From assembly GCA_963722555.1 (NCBI GenBank), contig CAVRNQ010000003.1, forward strand, positions 124,001 through 188,000: 64,000 nt of DNA, given 5' to 3'. Position numbers and translations under genes: made by a program. Below the pieces are notes generated by a model. The model was given only the letters and a program-made list of their open reading frames with translations, ran no database searches and was not told the DNA's origin. This DNA is from Bog-366 sp963722555. GTDB taxonomy: Bacteria; Acidobacteriota; Terriglobia; UBA7540. Within the stretch, counting starts at the first letter, position 1, and every line of letters starts with the position of its first letter. Shown in pieces: positions 1-9,916 of this stretch.

Positions 1-11
1 GACCCAGGCAA

Positions 12-1454
12 TTGCGCCTTGCGCCCAATCTGGTTGCTCTTTTCGCGGCCCTGGTAACGATCCAACTGCCGGGCAGCTTTGACGGCACCCCCGTGCCGGA
101 ACCTTTCCTACCGCTATTTTCCGCGAGGTTAGCCATGGCAGCTCCTGCTCCACCGTATTCGGCAAAGGTCGAACAGACTCAATTCAAGGGCTGGAACGTC
201 TATAAGCTCAGCAATGGCCTGGTGGCCTTATACGTCGCCCCGGACATTGGAGGACGCGCGATCCAGCTCCAGCTCGGCGACTATGAGTACTTCTTTGTGA
301 ACAAGGATCTGGAGGGGAAAGTTCTGCCGGAGTCGGAGAATAATATCAAAGCCGGTTGGGCAAATTACGGCGGAGACAAGGTTTGGCCAGGCCCTGAGGG
401 CTGGATGAATGATAACGAGTGGCCGAGCATTCCCTATTACATCCTGGATGGCAGCCATTTCAAGCCGGAAGTCGTCACCGACACGCCTGCAGAGGTCGCG
501 GTCCGCGTGACCAGCCCCGAGGATCAGCGCTCGGGCGTGCAGTTTGTCCGCACGTACCACGTCTATGCGGGCACCACCCGGATCAAGGTGGATCAGGTGA
601 TGAGGAACATCAGCCGCAGGGAGATTCGCTGGGGCATCTGGCACCTGATCCAGAATGACGCCGCCGATGCGAACGATCCTTCCAAGCCCAACCCCGAGCT
701 TTATATGTACATCCCGCTGAGCCCGCACAGTAAATACCCACAGGGGTATTACAATCCTTATGGAGACCCGCGACACCCCAGCTACCAGGTCATGCCCGGC
801 AGTGGAATGCTGCGCGTCCACTACTTGTATCGCGTCGCCAAGGCTGCCGCCGATTCGGACGCGGGCTGGTACGCAGTTGTCAACGGGCAAAAGGAGACCG
901 GTTTTGTAGAAAGCTTCAAGTATTTTCCGGATCGGGAATATCCCGATGGTGCGTCAGTTGAAACCTGGAATGATGGACCGGGGACCATTTCCCGCGGTCC
1001 CTTCGACCAGATCCTGCCGGATGACCCCAAGAAGACTCCTTACTTCCTGGAGTCTGAAGTGCTGAGCCCCTACGCCACGCTCGAGCCAGGGGAAGAATAT
1101 TCCTTCCCGATTTACTGGGCGCCCACGCGCATTCCGAACCCTGTCTGGGGCGGGCCCACCTCCGCCGGAGCCATCAGCGAGCCGCTCTCCGGAAAGCTCG
1201 AGGGGGGGAACGTCACCCTGAAGGGCACGTTTGGAGTCTTCGTGCCGGGGACGCTCCAGGCCAACTTCTACAGCGTGATGGGCGAAGAGGTGGGCCACGC
1301 GACGCTCCAGGCCGTTGATCCTCGCGTCGTGGTCAGGTTGGACAAGTCCGTGCCGGCGCCGGCAGGTGCCTTCCGTGTCAGCGTGAGCGTGCAAGACGCC
1401 GAGGGTATGAATCGGGGCTTTCTCGGCAACGTCATCCTACGGCCGCGTCCATAG
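12..1454 (+). CDS. DUF4380-like secreted protein, possibly 5'-partial
   Basis: The protein (about 480 residues from a TTG at 12) opens with a hydrophobic stretch (residues 5-20) that looks like a signal peptide, so export is likely. A conserved GGRAIQ motif near residue 80 and an NYGGDKVWPGPEGW block near residue 118 resemble DUF4380 proteins, which have an aldose-epimerase-like beta sandwich; the substrate is unknown. The frame is open to the first base of the window, so the true start may lie upstream. An ATG at 135 with a nearby GAGG is an alternative, but it would discard the signal-like segment. Family assignment is from motif memory and is moderate; no operon partner is visible. Confidence 0.6.
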   Translation: MRLAPNLVALFAALVTIQLPGSFDGTPVPEPFLPLFSARLAMAAPAPPYSAKVEQTQFKGWNVYKLSNGLVALYVAPDIGGRAIQLQLGDYEYFFVNKDLEGKVLPESENNIKAGWANYGGDKVWPGPEGWMNDNEWPSIPYYILDGSHFKPEVVTDTPAEVAVRVTSPEDQRSGVQFVRTYHVYAGTTRIKVDQVMRNISRREIRWGIWHLIQNDAADANDPSKPNPELYMYIPLSPHSKYPQGYYNPYGDPRHPSYQVMPGSGMLRVHYLYRVAKAAADSDAGWYAVVNGQKETGFVESFKYFPDREYPDGASVETWNDGPGTISRGPFDQILPDDPKKTPYFLESEVLSPYATLEPGEEYSFPIYWAPTRIPNPVWGGPTSAGAISEPLSGKLEGGNVTLKGTFGVFVPGTLQANFYSVMGEEVGHATLQAVDPRVVVRLDKSVPAPAGAFRVSVSVQDAEGMNRGFLGNVILRPRP

Positions 1455-1610
1455 AGCCTTTCGGACGCAGCGGATGATTGGCCGGGGGTTTCGAGTGAGG
1501 TCTGCCCGTGGTCGGCGCTAACACCGCAGACAGGGATTCGAAAGCAAGTGCGACATAGAGGAACGCCTTTAAGAGTCAATCGGGAATCCATGGCCCGAGT
1601 AATTCCTGTT

Positions 1611-2567
1611 TCATGATCGATTGCGCTTCTCCCCCGTCCGTTTTGCGACGAAGGCCTCTACTTCCTCGCGAGTCGGCAGAGAGGGCTGTGCCCCCAGTTT
1701 CGTGGCTGCCAGTGCGCCCGCGCCGTTCGCAAAACGAATGGCATCCTCTATCGTTGATCCCGCCGCGTACTCAACTGTGAAGGCAGCGGTAAATGCATCT
1801 CCCGCTGCGGTGGGATCAACTGCCTCGATCTTATACGCGGGAAAATGCTTCGCCCCTTTGGGCGTCACCAGCATAGAACCGTCGCTGCCCAATTTTAGAA
1901 CGACGGTCCTCACCCCTCTGGAGAGAAGTTTTTCTGCGGCCTCGCGAGCTGATACGCGGCCGGATACTTCCTCGCCGGCCAGATGTGCCAGCTCTGTCTC
2001 ATTGGGTGAGACAACGTCGGCCAGTCGCAGCAATTCCACGGGACAGTGGCGCGGCGGACCAGCATCAAGCACCGTCAGCTTGCCGGCCTTGCGCGCCAGG
2101 CGGAAGGCAGCTTCCACGACCTCGACGGGGATTTCCAGGACGCTCACGAGTGCGTCGGCGCGCTCGATCAGCTCCCTCGCCCGCTCGATATCCGCCGGGG
2201 TCAGAGAGAGATTCGCGGCGGGATCGACCGTGATGCAGTTGTTCCCATTTGGAAAGAGCATAATAAAGGCGCAGCCGGTGGCTCGTTCCGGAGTGCGCTT
2301 GACCCAGGTGGTGTCAATTCCACTGGACTCCAAGCCCCGGACTAGAAAGTCCCCGATTATGTCCTGGCCGACGCATCCTACGAAGGAAGCCTTCGCCCCC
2401 ATTCTTGCTACCGCCACGGCCTGATTGGCGCCTTTCCCTCCCGGGAAAAACTGGAGGTTCTTCACCAACAGGCTCTCGCCTTCTTTGGGTAAACGCTCGG
2501 CTTTGACCACCAGATCAAAATTGCTGCTTCCTACAACGACCACATGAACAGCTTGGGCACGAGGCAC
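1611..2567 (-). CDS. rbsK: Ribokinase (PfkB family carbohydrate kinase)
   Basis: Phosphorylates D-ribose to ribose 5-phosphate with ATP in the cytoplasm. The N-terminal VVVVGSSNFDLVV strand, the FFPGGKGANQAVAVARMG signature (PfkB motif 1), the VVSPNETE segment and the C-terminal DPTAAGDAFTAAF motif carrying the catalytic Asp and anion hole are all present, and 318 residues is normal for the family. I chose the GTG at 2567 because GGGAGG lies 7 bases upstream (2575-2580). The frame runs on to an ATG at 2636, but those extra residues do not look like ribokinase. A related PfkB sugar kinase with another substrate cannot be excluded. It stands alone, divergent from the ACT-domain gene. Confidence 0.85.
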   Translation of the reverse strand: MPRAQAVHVVVVGSSNFDLVVKAERLPKEGESLLVKNLQFFPGGKGANQAVAVARMGAKASFVGCVGQDIIGDFLVRGLESSGIDTTWVKRTPERATGCAFIMLFPNGNNCITVDPAANLSLTPADIERARELIERADALVSVLEIPVEVVEAAFRLARKAGKLTVLDAGPPRHCPVELLRLADVVSPNETELAHLAGEEVSGRVSAREAAEKLLSRGVRTVVLKLGSDGSMLVTPKGAKHFPAYKIEAVDPTAAGDAFTAAFTVEYAAGSTIEDAIRFANGAGALAATKLGAQPSLPTREEVEAFVAKRTGEKRNRS

Positions 2568-2729
2568 GGCACAACCTCCCGGGACCGGGGCATCCGGCCC
2601 CTTCAAGCTACAGCGTGGCACGGCTGGGGAACCCATCCTCCGCAGGGATTCTCATGGCTGGGTCCGAGGGAGTTTTTCAGCGTGGAAGCGTTCTCCCAAC
2701 CTTCCCCATGGCTATGTTCACAACCTGCC

Positions 2730-2758
2730 TTTACATGCAAGAACCTTTGGCGTATTAT
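2730..2758 (+). promoter_or_regulatory. Candidate sigma-70 promoter upstream of the ACT-domain gene
   Basis: TTTACA at 2730-2735 is separated by exactly 17 bases from TATTAT at 2753-2758. It points toward the ACT-domain gene at 2952 and would give a leader of about 190 nt. It was found by eye only. Confidence 0.4.
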
Positions 2759-2951
2759 AGCATCACTAAACTGCGCGAAGGTGAAGAGCGCCAGCAATTT
2801 TGTTAACGCCCGTGGCAAGGCTTTATGTCGCATCATGAGAGATGACTTCGGCGCTCTCGATGTAACACGCCGGAGCTTGGATTTCCCCGTAACTCCTCTT
2901 GTGGTCAAGTAATAGCCGGACGCGGGCAGAATTTCTCAGGAGGAACAGACC

Positions 2952-3347
2952 ATGGCAAAAGTCAAACAGCTTACGGCCTGGGTTGAGAGCAAACCCGGAG
3001 AACTTGGACGCATTGCGGAGGCTTTCGGCAAAGCAAAGATCAACATCACGGCGGTTACCTGTTGGAGTACCGGAGTTGAGAGCCCCATTCATATGCAGGT
3101 CACCAGTCCTGCCAAGGCGAAAAAGATTCTCCAGGATCTCGGCCTGCGCGTCACGGAAGAAGAAGTCCTGCGCGTGACCTTGCCAGATAAACCTGGAGTG
3201 CTGGGCGAGGTGGGTGCTCGCCTGGGGGCTGCGAATATTAATGTCGAGTACGCTTATGCCAGCGTCCCCGCAGGTGGCAGGAAAGCGGACCTCGTGCTGT
3301 CAGTGTCGGACGTAGTGGGAGCCAGCAAGGCGTTGCGCGGGCTGTAG
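2952..3347 (+). CDS. Tandem ACT-domain protein
   Basis: A 131-residue protein made of two ACT domains: residues 5-65 (LTAWVESKPGELGRIAEAF...) and 70-130 (LRVTLPDKPGVLGEVGARL...). ACT pairs bind amino acids or other small ligands and usually act as allosteric sensors; no catalytic domain is attached. The start is well supported by AGGAGG 9 bases upstream. It is a single-gene unit with a candidate promoter at 2730. Stand-alone double-ACT proteins are often annotated as amino-acid-binding proteins; the ligand cannot be read from sequence. Confidence 0.85.
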   Translation: MAKVKQLTAWVESKPGELGRIAEAFGKAKINITAVTCWSTGVESPIHMQVTSPAKAKKILQDLGLRVTEEEVLRVTLPDKPGVLGEVGARLGAANINVEYAYASVPAGGRKADLVLSVSDVVGASKALRGL

Positions 3348-3555
3348 TGCCGCCCTGGTGCAGGAGCTGACCCACGCAGGTGGAGGCGTCGGCGTTCGCT
3401 GCCTTTTCAGGAAAAGGGATTGCAGTCCGGCCCCAACGCGCGATCGGCCAGTTGCCGCTGCAAGGTAATGGAATCGGACGGCGTGTGCTGCTGGAAGGAG
3501 AGCTGTGTGCGAAGACGTTCCGCACCTCTGCCGAAAGTGGCTGCGAAACTCGAAG

Positions 3556-3951
3556 CTAAGTTCCTAAACTCCCCGCAGGCGGCTCCCAAAGCTCGATACG
3601 ATTTTCCTCTGGGTCCATGATCCAGGCGAAACGCCCGTATTCGTATTCCTCGCGGTGCGGGTCTATTTCCACCCCCTCTTCCTTTAGAGCCTGCAATAGC
3701 CCATCGAGGTCCGCCACGCGGAAATTCATCATGAAACTTGCGCGGCTGGGGTTGAAATACGGGGTGGTTTTGGGGAGGATCGCCCACACCGTCATCCCTT
3801 CTTTTCCCTTGCCCTCAGATTCCCGCCACCGGAAAGTGACGGCTGCATCCGCGCCGCGCTTCAGGCCAAGGTGCTTCTCGTACCATGTGTACAGTCCTTC
3901 CGGATCCTCCGCCTTGAAAAACAGCCCACCGAGTCCTGTCACTCTTTCCAT
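3556..3951 (-). CDS. VOC (glyoxalase/bleomycin resistance) family protein
   Basis: 131 residues with a single vicinal-oxygen-chelate half: the N-terminal GLGGLFFKAEDPEGLYTWYEKHLGL pattern and the C-terminal DPEENRIELWEP block with the metal-ligand Glu. VOC proteins bind a metal and act as isomerases, epimerases or dioxygenases. Its ATG lies inside the 3' end of the thiolase gene (13-base overlap) with GAGGAGAAG just upstream, so it is the last gene of the fadN-thiolase operon. A role in CoA-ester metabolism, such as an epimerase, is possible but is inference only. Confidence 0.8.
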   Translation of the reverse strand: MERVTGLGGLFFKAEDPEGLYTWYEKHLGLKRGADAAVTFRWRESEGKGKEGMTVWAILPKTTPYFNPSRASFMMNFRVADLDGLLQALKEEGVEIDPHREEYEYGRFAWIMDPEENRIELWEPPAGSLGT

Positions 3952-5180
3952 GAGACTTCTCCTCTGCGCGTTGCTGATGTCGTCGGCTCAGGTCTGCCCT
4001 GCTGGTAGTTCTCAAAAATCCCCGCTGCACCCATGCCTCCGCCTACGCACATAGTCACCATGCCATAGCGACCATCCCTCCGTTTCAACTCGCCAAGCAT
4101 GGTCGCGGCCAATTTTGCGCCGGTGCACCCCAGTGGATGACCCAAGGCAATTGCGCCCCCGTTTACATTGATTCTTTCCAAGTCGAGTCCAGCCAGTTCG
4201 ATCACTGCCAGCGCCTGCGCGGCAAAGGCCTCGTTCAGTTCAATCAAGTCCAAATCGTCCAACGTCAGCCCGGCCAGCTTCAACGCCTTGGGGATGGCGT
4301 GAACGGGGCCCACTCCCATCTCTTCCGGCGGGCAACCGGCCGTCGCAAAGCTCACGAAACGCGCCAGCGGCTTTATGCCCATCGCCTTTGCCTTGTCGAG
4401 CGACATCACCAGGGCGGCCGCAGCCCCGTCGCCCATTTGCGAGGCGTTCCCCGCCGTCACGGTTCCGTGAGCGTGAAACGCCGGTTTGAGCTTCGCTAGT
4501 GATTCCATCGACGTATCACGCCGCGGCCCCTCGTCCTTGTCGAATAACATCATGCGCCGATGGGGTTTACTCCGGCTGTCGATGCCGATCTCGGTGACCT
4601 CCAGCGGCACGATTTCCTTTCGAAATTTCCCCTGTTCCATCGCTGCAATCGCGCGCTGGTGGCTGCGCAGCGCAAAGCGGTCCTGGTCCTCCCTCCCAAT
4701 CTTGTATTTGAGCGCCAGGTTTTCGGCCGTGAGTCCCATGTTCAGATACGAATCCGGATAATGCTCCATCAGGTAAGGGTTTGGGGAGAAACGATATCCC
4801 CCGATGGGGATCATGCTCATGGTTTCGGTGCCGCCCGCCACGATAATGTCTGCGAAACCCGCCAGAATACGCTCGGAAGCGAGCGCCATAGCCTGTAGTC
4901 CTGAGGCACAGAAGCGGTTGACCGTCATGGCGGAGCAGGTCACCGGGAGGCCTGCACGCAGCGAAGCCACCCGGGCTACGTTGTTGCCCTGCTCAGCCTC
5001 CGGCATGGCGCAGCCCAGGATGACGTCCTCCACTTCCCCGGGATGCACAGCCGGCACGCGTCGCAGTACCTCCTGGATCACGGCGGCTGCCATGTCATCC
5101 GGCCTCGTTGTGCGCAAGGCTCCGCGCGGCGCCTTGCCGATTGCGGTGCGCGCAATGGAAACGATCACGGCTTCCTTCAT
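3939..5180 (-). CDS. fadA: Acetyl-CoA acyltransferase (thiolase)
   Basis: Cleaves 3-ketoacyl-CoA with CoA, the last step of fatty-acid beta-oxidation. The nucleophilic Cys91 sits in NRFCASGLQ; NEAFAAQ, NGGAIALGHPLGCTGA and the C-terminal CVGGGMG motif are all intact. At 413 residues it is about 20 longer than usual: normal thiolases end near GIFE, and the extra tail (QQGRPEPTTS...) runs into the start of the VOC gene. GGGAGGAAGG precedes the ATG. It lies 133 bases downstream of the bifunctional dehydrogenase/hydratase gene, in the order expected for a fadN-fadA operon. Confidence 0.93.
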   Translation of the reverse strand: MKEAVIVSIARTAIGKAPRGALRTTRPDDMAAAVIQEVLRRVPAVHPGEVEDVILGCAMPEAEQGNNVARVASLRAGLPVTCSAMTVNRFCASGLQAMALASERILAGFADIIVAGGTETMSMIPIGGYRFSPNPYLMEHYPDSYLNMGLTAENLALKYKIGREDQDRFALRSHQRAIAAMEQGKFRKEIVPLEVTEIGIDSRSKPHRRMMLFDKDEGPRRDTSMESLAKLKPAFHAHGTVTAGNASQMGDGAAAALVMSLDKAKAMGIKPLARFVSFATAGCPPEEMGVGPVHAIPKALKLAGLTLDDLDLIELNEAFAAQALAVIELAGLDLERINVNGGAIALGHPLGCTGAKLAATMLGELKRRDGRYGMVTMCVGGGMGAAGIFENYQQGRPEPTTSATRRGEVSWKE

Positions 5181-5313
5181 GCCTTCCTCCCGCCCGCGAT
5201 TCGCTCACCCGCTTGTTTGAGATACTCCCGCCGGCAATCCGGCTCCCCCTGAAGGTCAGAGGAGTCAACATTCAGAATTCCAGCTTCTGAAGCCGGACTT
5301 CCATTCTCTGAAT

Positions 5314-7728
5314 TCAGTTCCTGAGGGGCTTGCCTTTTTTCAAAGTGAACTGGATGCGCTCGACGGTCTTCTTCTGCCCGCACAGGCTCACAAAAGCCTC
5401 GCGTTCCAACTCCAGCAAGTACTGTTCCGAGACCAGTTGCGGCGAGGTGAATGCACCGCCGCCGGAAAGCACCCTGGCCAGGTTCGTTCCAACCACCACA
5501 TCGTAGTCCGACAGGTATTCCGCACGCCGCATCAGGTGGAGTCCGAGTTTCATCTTGGTAAATGCGGGTTGGCCCAGCACACGAATGTCCGTACGCGGCT
5601 GGCCGGGGCGATATCCCAGGCGGGCCAGGTTGAGCGCCAGTTGTTTGGCGTCTGCAAGCTGGCGATCGCGGTTCATACTGATGGAATCCAGTGGTGAAAG
5701 ATACCGCAGCCTGCGTGCTTCCTCGGCGCTGGTGGAGACCTTGGCCATGCCGATATTCATGAAAACCTCTTTCACAGAGGTGAAAGGATCCGCTTCCGGG
5801 TCGGGAGGGACGGCATCGAGCGCGCGCAGCAGCATTTCCTTGGTGCCGCCACCCGCGGGAATCAGCCCTACGCCCGTTTCGACGAGGCCCATGTATGACT
5901 CCGCGGCGGCGCGCACGCGTGTTGCGTGCAGGCATATTTCTGTTCCTCCGCCCAGCGCCATCCCGCAGGGTGCTGCCACCACGGGTTTAGGCGAGTACTT
6001 TAGGGCCATGTTGGCATCTTGAAAAACCCGCACGGCTTCGTGGATCTTGTCCCATTCACCTTGCTGAATCGCCGCAAGGACAAGCATCAGGTTGGCGCCC
6101 GCGCAGAAGTTCGGCGCTTGGTTGCCAATGACCATCGCGTCAAAGCCCCCGGCCAGAGCCTTCAATCCCGCGTCCACCATCTCAACCGTGTCCGGCCCGA
6201 GTGTGTTCATCTTGGAGTGAAATTCCAGGCACAAGGCCCCGTCTCCCAGATCGATCAGGCTTGCGCCGGGGTTCTTCTTGAGTTCCTTCTTGCGCGCCTT
6301 GAGCGCTGGAAGCAGGGTGACTCCGGGCCTGTCCGCGGGCACGCGATAGGCACCCGAAGCCAGATCGAAGTAACGGGCGGTCCCCTCCGATTGAACGTAG
6401 AACGATTTCCCTCCTTTGCTCAGCAGCCGCTCCAGGAGCGGTGGCAAGGGGCGTTTTTCCTTTGTCCAATGTTCAACCACTTGCTCGACACCGATCGCAT
6501 CCCACAGTTCGAAGATTCCGCACTCCCAGTTGAAGCCCCACTTCAGCGCGTTATCAATAGAGACGATATCGCTCGAAATCTCCGGCACACGCATGGCGGC
6601 GTAGTGGAAAGTGTCGGGGAGAACCCGGTGATAGAAATGTCCACAGCGATCTGTCGCCTGGAAGAGTGCCTTCACGCGTTCAAGCAGGCTGTCTATGTTT
6701 CGTGCCAAGTCGAGGGTGGGAAAGGTGGTGCGCTGTCGCGGGCGATACTTAAACATACTGAGGTCGAGCGTCAGGATTTCGCTTTCATCCATGCGCTGCC
6801 CCATTATCTTTTTGTAAAAGCCCTGACCCGCCTTGTCGCCCAGCAGGTTGCGCCGGATCATTTGACTGACAAAGTCGGGGATTCTGAAAAGGTCACGCCG
6901 TTCATCTTGCGGCAACGAATCATGCGAGTTCTTCACCACCTGCGCCAGCACGTCGAGGCCCACGATGTCGAGGGTGCGAAAGGTGGCGGACTTAGGCATG
7001 CCCAGCGCCGGGCCGGTCAGCGCATCAATCTCCTCAGTGGTGTAACCCTCCTCCTGCATAATGCGGAGAATATTCAGGGTGGTGAACGTCCCAATGCGAT
7101 TGGCAATGAAATTCGGCGTGTCCTTGGCAAATACGACGCCCTTACCGAGAACCTCTTCGCCAAAACGGGAAACCGCTTCCACAACGTCGGGCAGCGTGTG
7201 GGATGTGGGAATGATCTCCAGGAGGTGCACGTACCGCGGGGGGTTGAAAAAGTGCGTGCCCAGGAAGTGACGGCGAAATTCGTCGCTGAAACCCTCGCTC
7301 AGAGTCGAAATTGGAATGCCGGAGGTGCTCGAGCTGACGATGGCGTCCCTGCCGCGCCCCGCCTGAACCCTCTCCAGCAGTACGCGCTTTGCGGCAGGAT
7401 CCTCCCGCACTGCCTCGATGATCCAATCGTAATCCTTGAGCCTGTTGAAGTGGTCCTCGACATTTCCGACTGTGACCAGGCGCCCGGCTTCCGGGACGAA
7501 GAAGTTGGACGGACGTGATTTCAGCGCCGCATCCAGGCCCGCCTGCGCCAGGCGATTGCGAACTTGCGGTGCATTCAGTGCCAACCCCTGGGCTTGCTCC
7601 TCCCGGGTTAACTCTTTAGGAACAAGATCGAGCAGTAGGCAGGGAACCGACGCATTTGCGAGATGGGCTGCAAGGCGAGCACCCATCGTCCCTGCTCCCA
7701 GCACGGCCACCTTTCGGATGTCACGCAC
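5314..7728 (-). CDS. fadN: 3-hydroxyacyl-CoA dehydrogenase/enoyl-CoA hydratase (FadN type)
   Basis: A bifunctional beta-oxidation enzyme of 804 residues. The NAD-binding Rossmann fold comes first (VAVLGAGTMGARLAAHL, residues 7-25), then the dehydrogenase His in THFFNPPRYVHLLEIIP, then two dehydrogenase C-terminal domains, and finally a crotonase domain from about residue 490 (NFCAGANLML oxyanion motif, ETGVGLIPAGGGT). Dehydrogenase-before-hydratase order is that of FadN, not E. coli FadB. The start is a GTG with a G-rich stretch upstream. It is the first gene of the operon with the thiolase and VOC genes. Confidence 0.9.
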   Translation of the reverse strand: MRDIRKVAVLGAGTMGARLAAHLANASVPCLLLDLVPKELTREEQAQGLALNAPQVRNRLAQAGLDAALKSRPSNFFVPEAGRLVTVGNVEDHFNRLKDYDWIIEAVREDPAAKRVLLERVQAGRGRDAIVSSSTSGIPISTLSEGFSDEFRRHFLGTHFFNPPRYVHLLEIIPTSHTLPDVVEAVSRFGEEVLGKGVVFAKDTPNFIANRIGTFTTLNILRIMQEEGYTTEEIDALTGPALGMPKSATFRTLDIVGLDVLAQVVKNSHDSLPQDERRDLFRIPDFVSQMIRRNLLGDKAGQGFYKKIMGQRMDESEILTLDLSMFKYRPRQRTTFPTLDLARNIDSLLERVKALFQATDRCGHFYHRVLPDTFHYAAMRVPEISSDIVSIDNALKWGFNWECGIFELWDAIGVEQVVEHWTKEKRPLPPLLERLLSKGGKSFYVQSEGTARYFDLASGAYRVPADRPGVTLLPALKARKKELKKNPGASLIDLGDGALCLEFHSKMNTLGPDTVEMVDAGLKALAGGFDAMVIGNQAPNFCAGANLMLVLAAIQQGEWDKIHEAVRVFQDANMALKYSPKPVVAAPCGMALGGGTEICLHATRVRAAAESYMGLVETGVGLIPAGGGTKEMLLRALDAVPPDPEADPFTSVKEVFMNIGMAKVSTSAEEARRLRYLSPLDSISMNRDRQLADAKQLALNLARLGYRPGQPRTDIRVLGQPAFTKMKLGLHLMRRAEYLSDYDVVVGTNLARVLSGGGAFTSPQLVSEQYLLELEREAFVSLCGQKKTVERIQFTLKKGKPLRN

Positions 7729-7963
7729 AGTTTGCCCCCACCGACTTGGCGGATAGACGCGGAGGTCATTATCCCGGGTGGCCCGGATACAGTCAAGCTA
7801 CGACGCCCTGCCTCGGGGAGACTCTCGAGCATCTGGGCTGAGGGTGCCTTCGGATGGAAATGTGGATCAAGCGAAGGTCGCAGTCAACCTCGATGTGTAG
7901 CTTTCCAGGCGGCGTCCGGAGGCGGCCAGGAAGGATGGGGGGACGCGGGGTTGCACTCCTCAG

Positions 7964-9733
7964 TTACTTCCAGCTAATCTTCGGAAAATTTCCGGGAATA
8001 ACCCCCACACCTTCCTTAACGGTCATGATTTGATCGATAGGAATGTTCGCGAGCTTATCCACAATACCGCTGGGCCAGGTGATTTCCAGGGATTCAATGG
8101 TCTTTCTCTGCCCCAGCCCGAAGTGAATACGTGGGTCATGGGCAGACATATAACTCATTCCGCCCTGGGCCTGCCGGTGTTCGATGAAGCCTGCGGAGAC
8201 CAATTTCAGCGCCGCGCCGCGGCCGTCACGATTGGACTTGGTTCCCACCAGCATGACTTCCAGCCAATGGTTGGCATTTCCGCCGTCATTGCGCAGCAAC
8301 TGCGGATAGGCATTGTTATTGGAAATGGCAATGTCCAGGTCACCGTCGTTGTCGAAGTCCGCCACCGCCGAGCCCCGTCCCGCCGTGGGCTTCATAAAGT
8401 CTGCGCCCAACTGTTCGGACACCTTGGCGAACTTGCCCTCACCCAAGTTCCGAAACATAAGCTTGGGCTCCTCCCAGGAAACCTCCGTGTGGTACATGCG
8501 GATGTTGTCGAGCATGCTGCCATTCGACTGGAATATATCTACCCATCCGTCATTATCGTAATCGATCATCCTGCCGCTCACCCCGCTCAGGAAGATGGCC
8601 TTGTTACCCAAGCCGGAACTGAAGGTGATGTCGTCAAAGGTTTCGTCGTGATTATTGCGGTAAAGCCGGTTCAGTTCGAAATCTAGGTGCGTGACGTAGA
8701 TGTCGAGCCAACCGTCACCGTCGATGTCGGCCGCGTCCGTTCCCATGCCCGCCTCGTACTTTCCGTCTTCGCTGGCAGCCACGCCGGAGGTGAACGAAAC
8801 GTCGCGAAACGTCCCGTCATGGTTGTTGAGGAAGAGGAAATTCGGCCAAGTGTCGTTGGCAATCATGATATCTGGCCAGCCGTCGTTGTTGAAGTCCGCC
8901 AGCACCACGCCCAGCCCCTTCGCTTCCGGCTTGCTGACGCCCGAGGCGTCGCTCACGTCCGTGAAGGTGCCGTCGTGATTGTTGTGGTAAAGCTTCAGCC
9001 GCTGTCCGCGATAGTTGTCGGGATGGCAATAGGCGCGGTAGCCAGGCTTGTGCTCGCCGCACCACAGATTGTTCTGGGGCGACCACTGGATGTAATTGCA
9101 AATGAGCAGGTCAAGATATCCGTCCTTGTCGTAGTCAAACCATCCCGCACTCGTGGACCAGTTACCTGCGTCGGCCACGCCGGCCTTGGCTGTTACGTCG
9201 GTGAACGTCCCGTCGCCGTTATTGTGGTAGAGGATCGTGTGGCCGTAGCCGGTCACCAGCATGTCCGGGTAACCATCGTTGTCAAAATCGCCCACGGCCA
9301 CACCCTGCCCGTATAGTCCCTCCGCACCGACGCCAGCCTTATCGGTGACATCCGTAAATGTTCCATCGCCGTTGTTATGATAAAGAGCCGAGCGGAGTGG
9401 CCGCGAGGGTTTGTACCATTCCGTACCCGTTGACTGTACCAGGTAGAGGTCCATCAGCCCATCCTGGTCGTAGTCGATCCAGCCCAGGCCGTTACCCATC
9501 GTCTCAATGTATTCCTTTTCTTCGCTTGCCGTGGAGTCGTGCTGGAAGGTGATTCCCGCGGCTCGGCGGACATCCGTGAAATGCACGGGAATGCCGATCG
9601 CAGACGGCTGCGCAGGTTGGGCGTGTACAGGGCTCCGCGCGGCAATGCCCCCGAGCACCCCGCAGGCGACCAGCAGACCCACCGCTGCCAGCGCGTAAGG
9701 TTTGGAATGCGTATTCTGCGTTTGCTCTCTCAA
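7964..9733 (-). CDS. CRTAC1-type FG-GAP/ASPIC-UnbV secreted protein
   Basis: 589 residues with an N-terminal signal segment (YALAAVGLLVACGVLGG, then cleavage near VHAQ). Repeated FG-GAP/VCBS units each carry the calcium-binding D-x-D-N-D-G pattern (YDQDGLMDLY, FDNDGYPDML, YDKDGYLDLL, FNNDGWPDIM, IDGDGWLDIY, YDNDGWVDIF, FDNDGDLDIA), forming a beta-propeller. The C-terminal RIHFGLGQRKTIESLEITWPSG block is an ASPIC/UnbV domain. The start codon is TTG, supported by GAGGAAG 5-6 bases upstream. Such proteins are exported and probably bind polymers or mediate surface contacts; the exact role is unknown. It is monocistronic. Confidence 0.9.
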   Translation of the reverse strand: MREQTQNTHSKPYALAAVGLLVACGVLGGIAARSPVHAQPAQPSAIGIPVHFTDVRRAAGITFQHDSTASEEKEYIETMGNGLGWIDYDQDGLMDLYLVQSTGTEWYKPSRPLRSALYHNNGDGTFTDVTDKAGVGAEGLYGQGVAVGDFDNDGYPDMLVTGYGHTILYHNNGDGTFTDVTAKAGVADAGNWSTSAGWFDYDKDGYLDLLICNYIQWSPQNNLWCGEHKPGYRAYCHPDNYRGQRLKLYHNNHDGTFTDVSDASGVSKPEAKGLGVVLADFNNDGWPDIMIANDTWPNFLFLNNHDGTFRDVSFTSGVAASEDGKYEAGMGTDAADIDGDGWLDIYVTHLDFELNRLYRNNHDETFDDITFSSGLGNKAIFLSGVSGRMIDYDNDGWVDIFQSNGSMLDNIRMYHTEVSWEEPKLMFRNLGEGKFAKVSEQLGADFMKPTAGRGSAVADFDNDGDLDIAISNNNAYPQLLRNDGGNANHWLEVMLVGTKSNRDGRGAALKLVSAGFIEHRQAQGGMSYMSAHDPRIHFGLGQRKTIESLEITWPSGIVDKLANIPIDQIMTVKEGVGVIPGNFPKISWK

Positions 9734-9916
9734 GTTTCTTCCTCAGCGCCTCCACCCAACTATAGCGCAGCCCGCCAGCCCACCTCAATTGCGATTCTCG
9801 CCCCACGAAGGAGTCTCGGAGGAGCTTCCTGACACATTCACGGTTCGTCCGGAGTCGGGCGGCAAAGGCCACCGGCAGGATGTCGCATGAGTTAACGGAT
9901 CAGGGTGGTAGGCTCA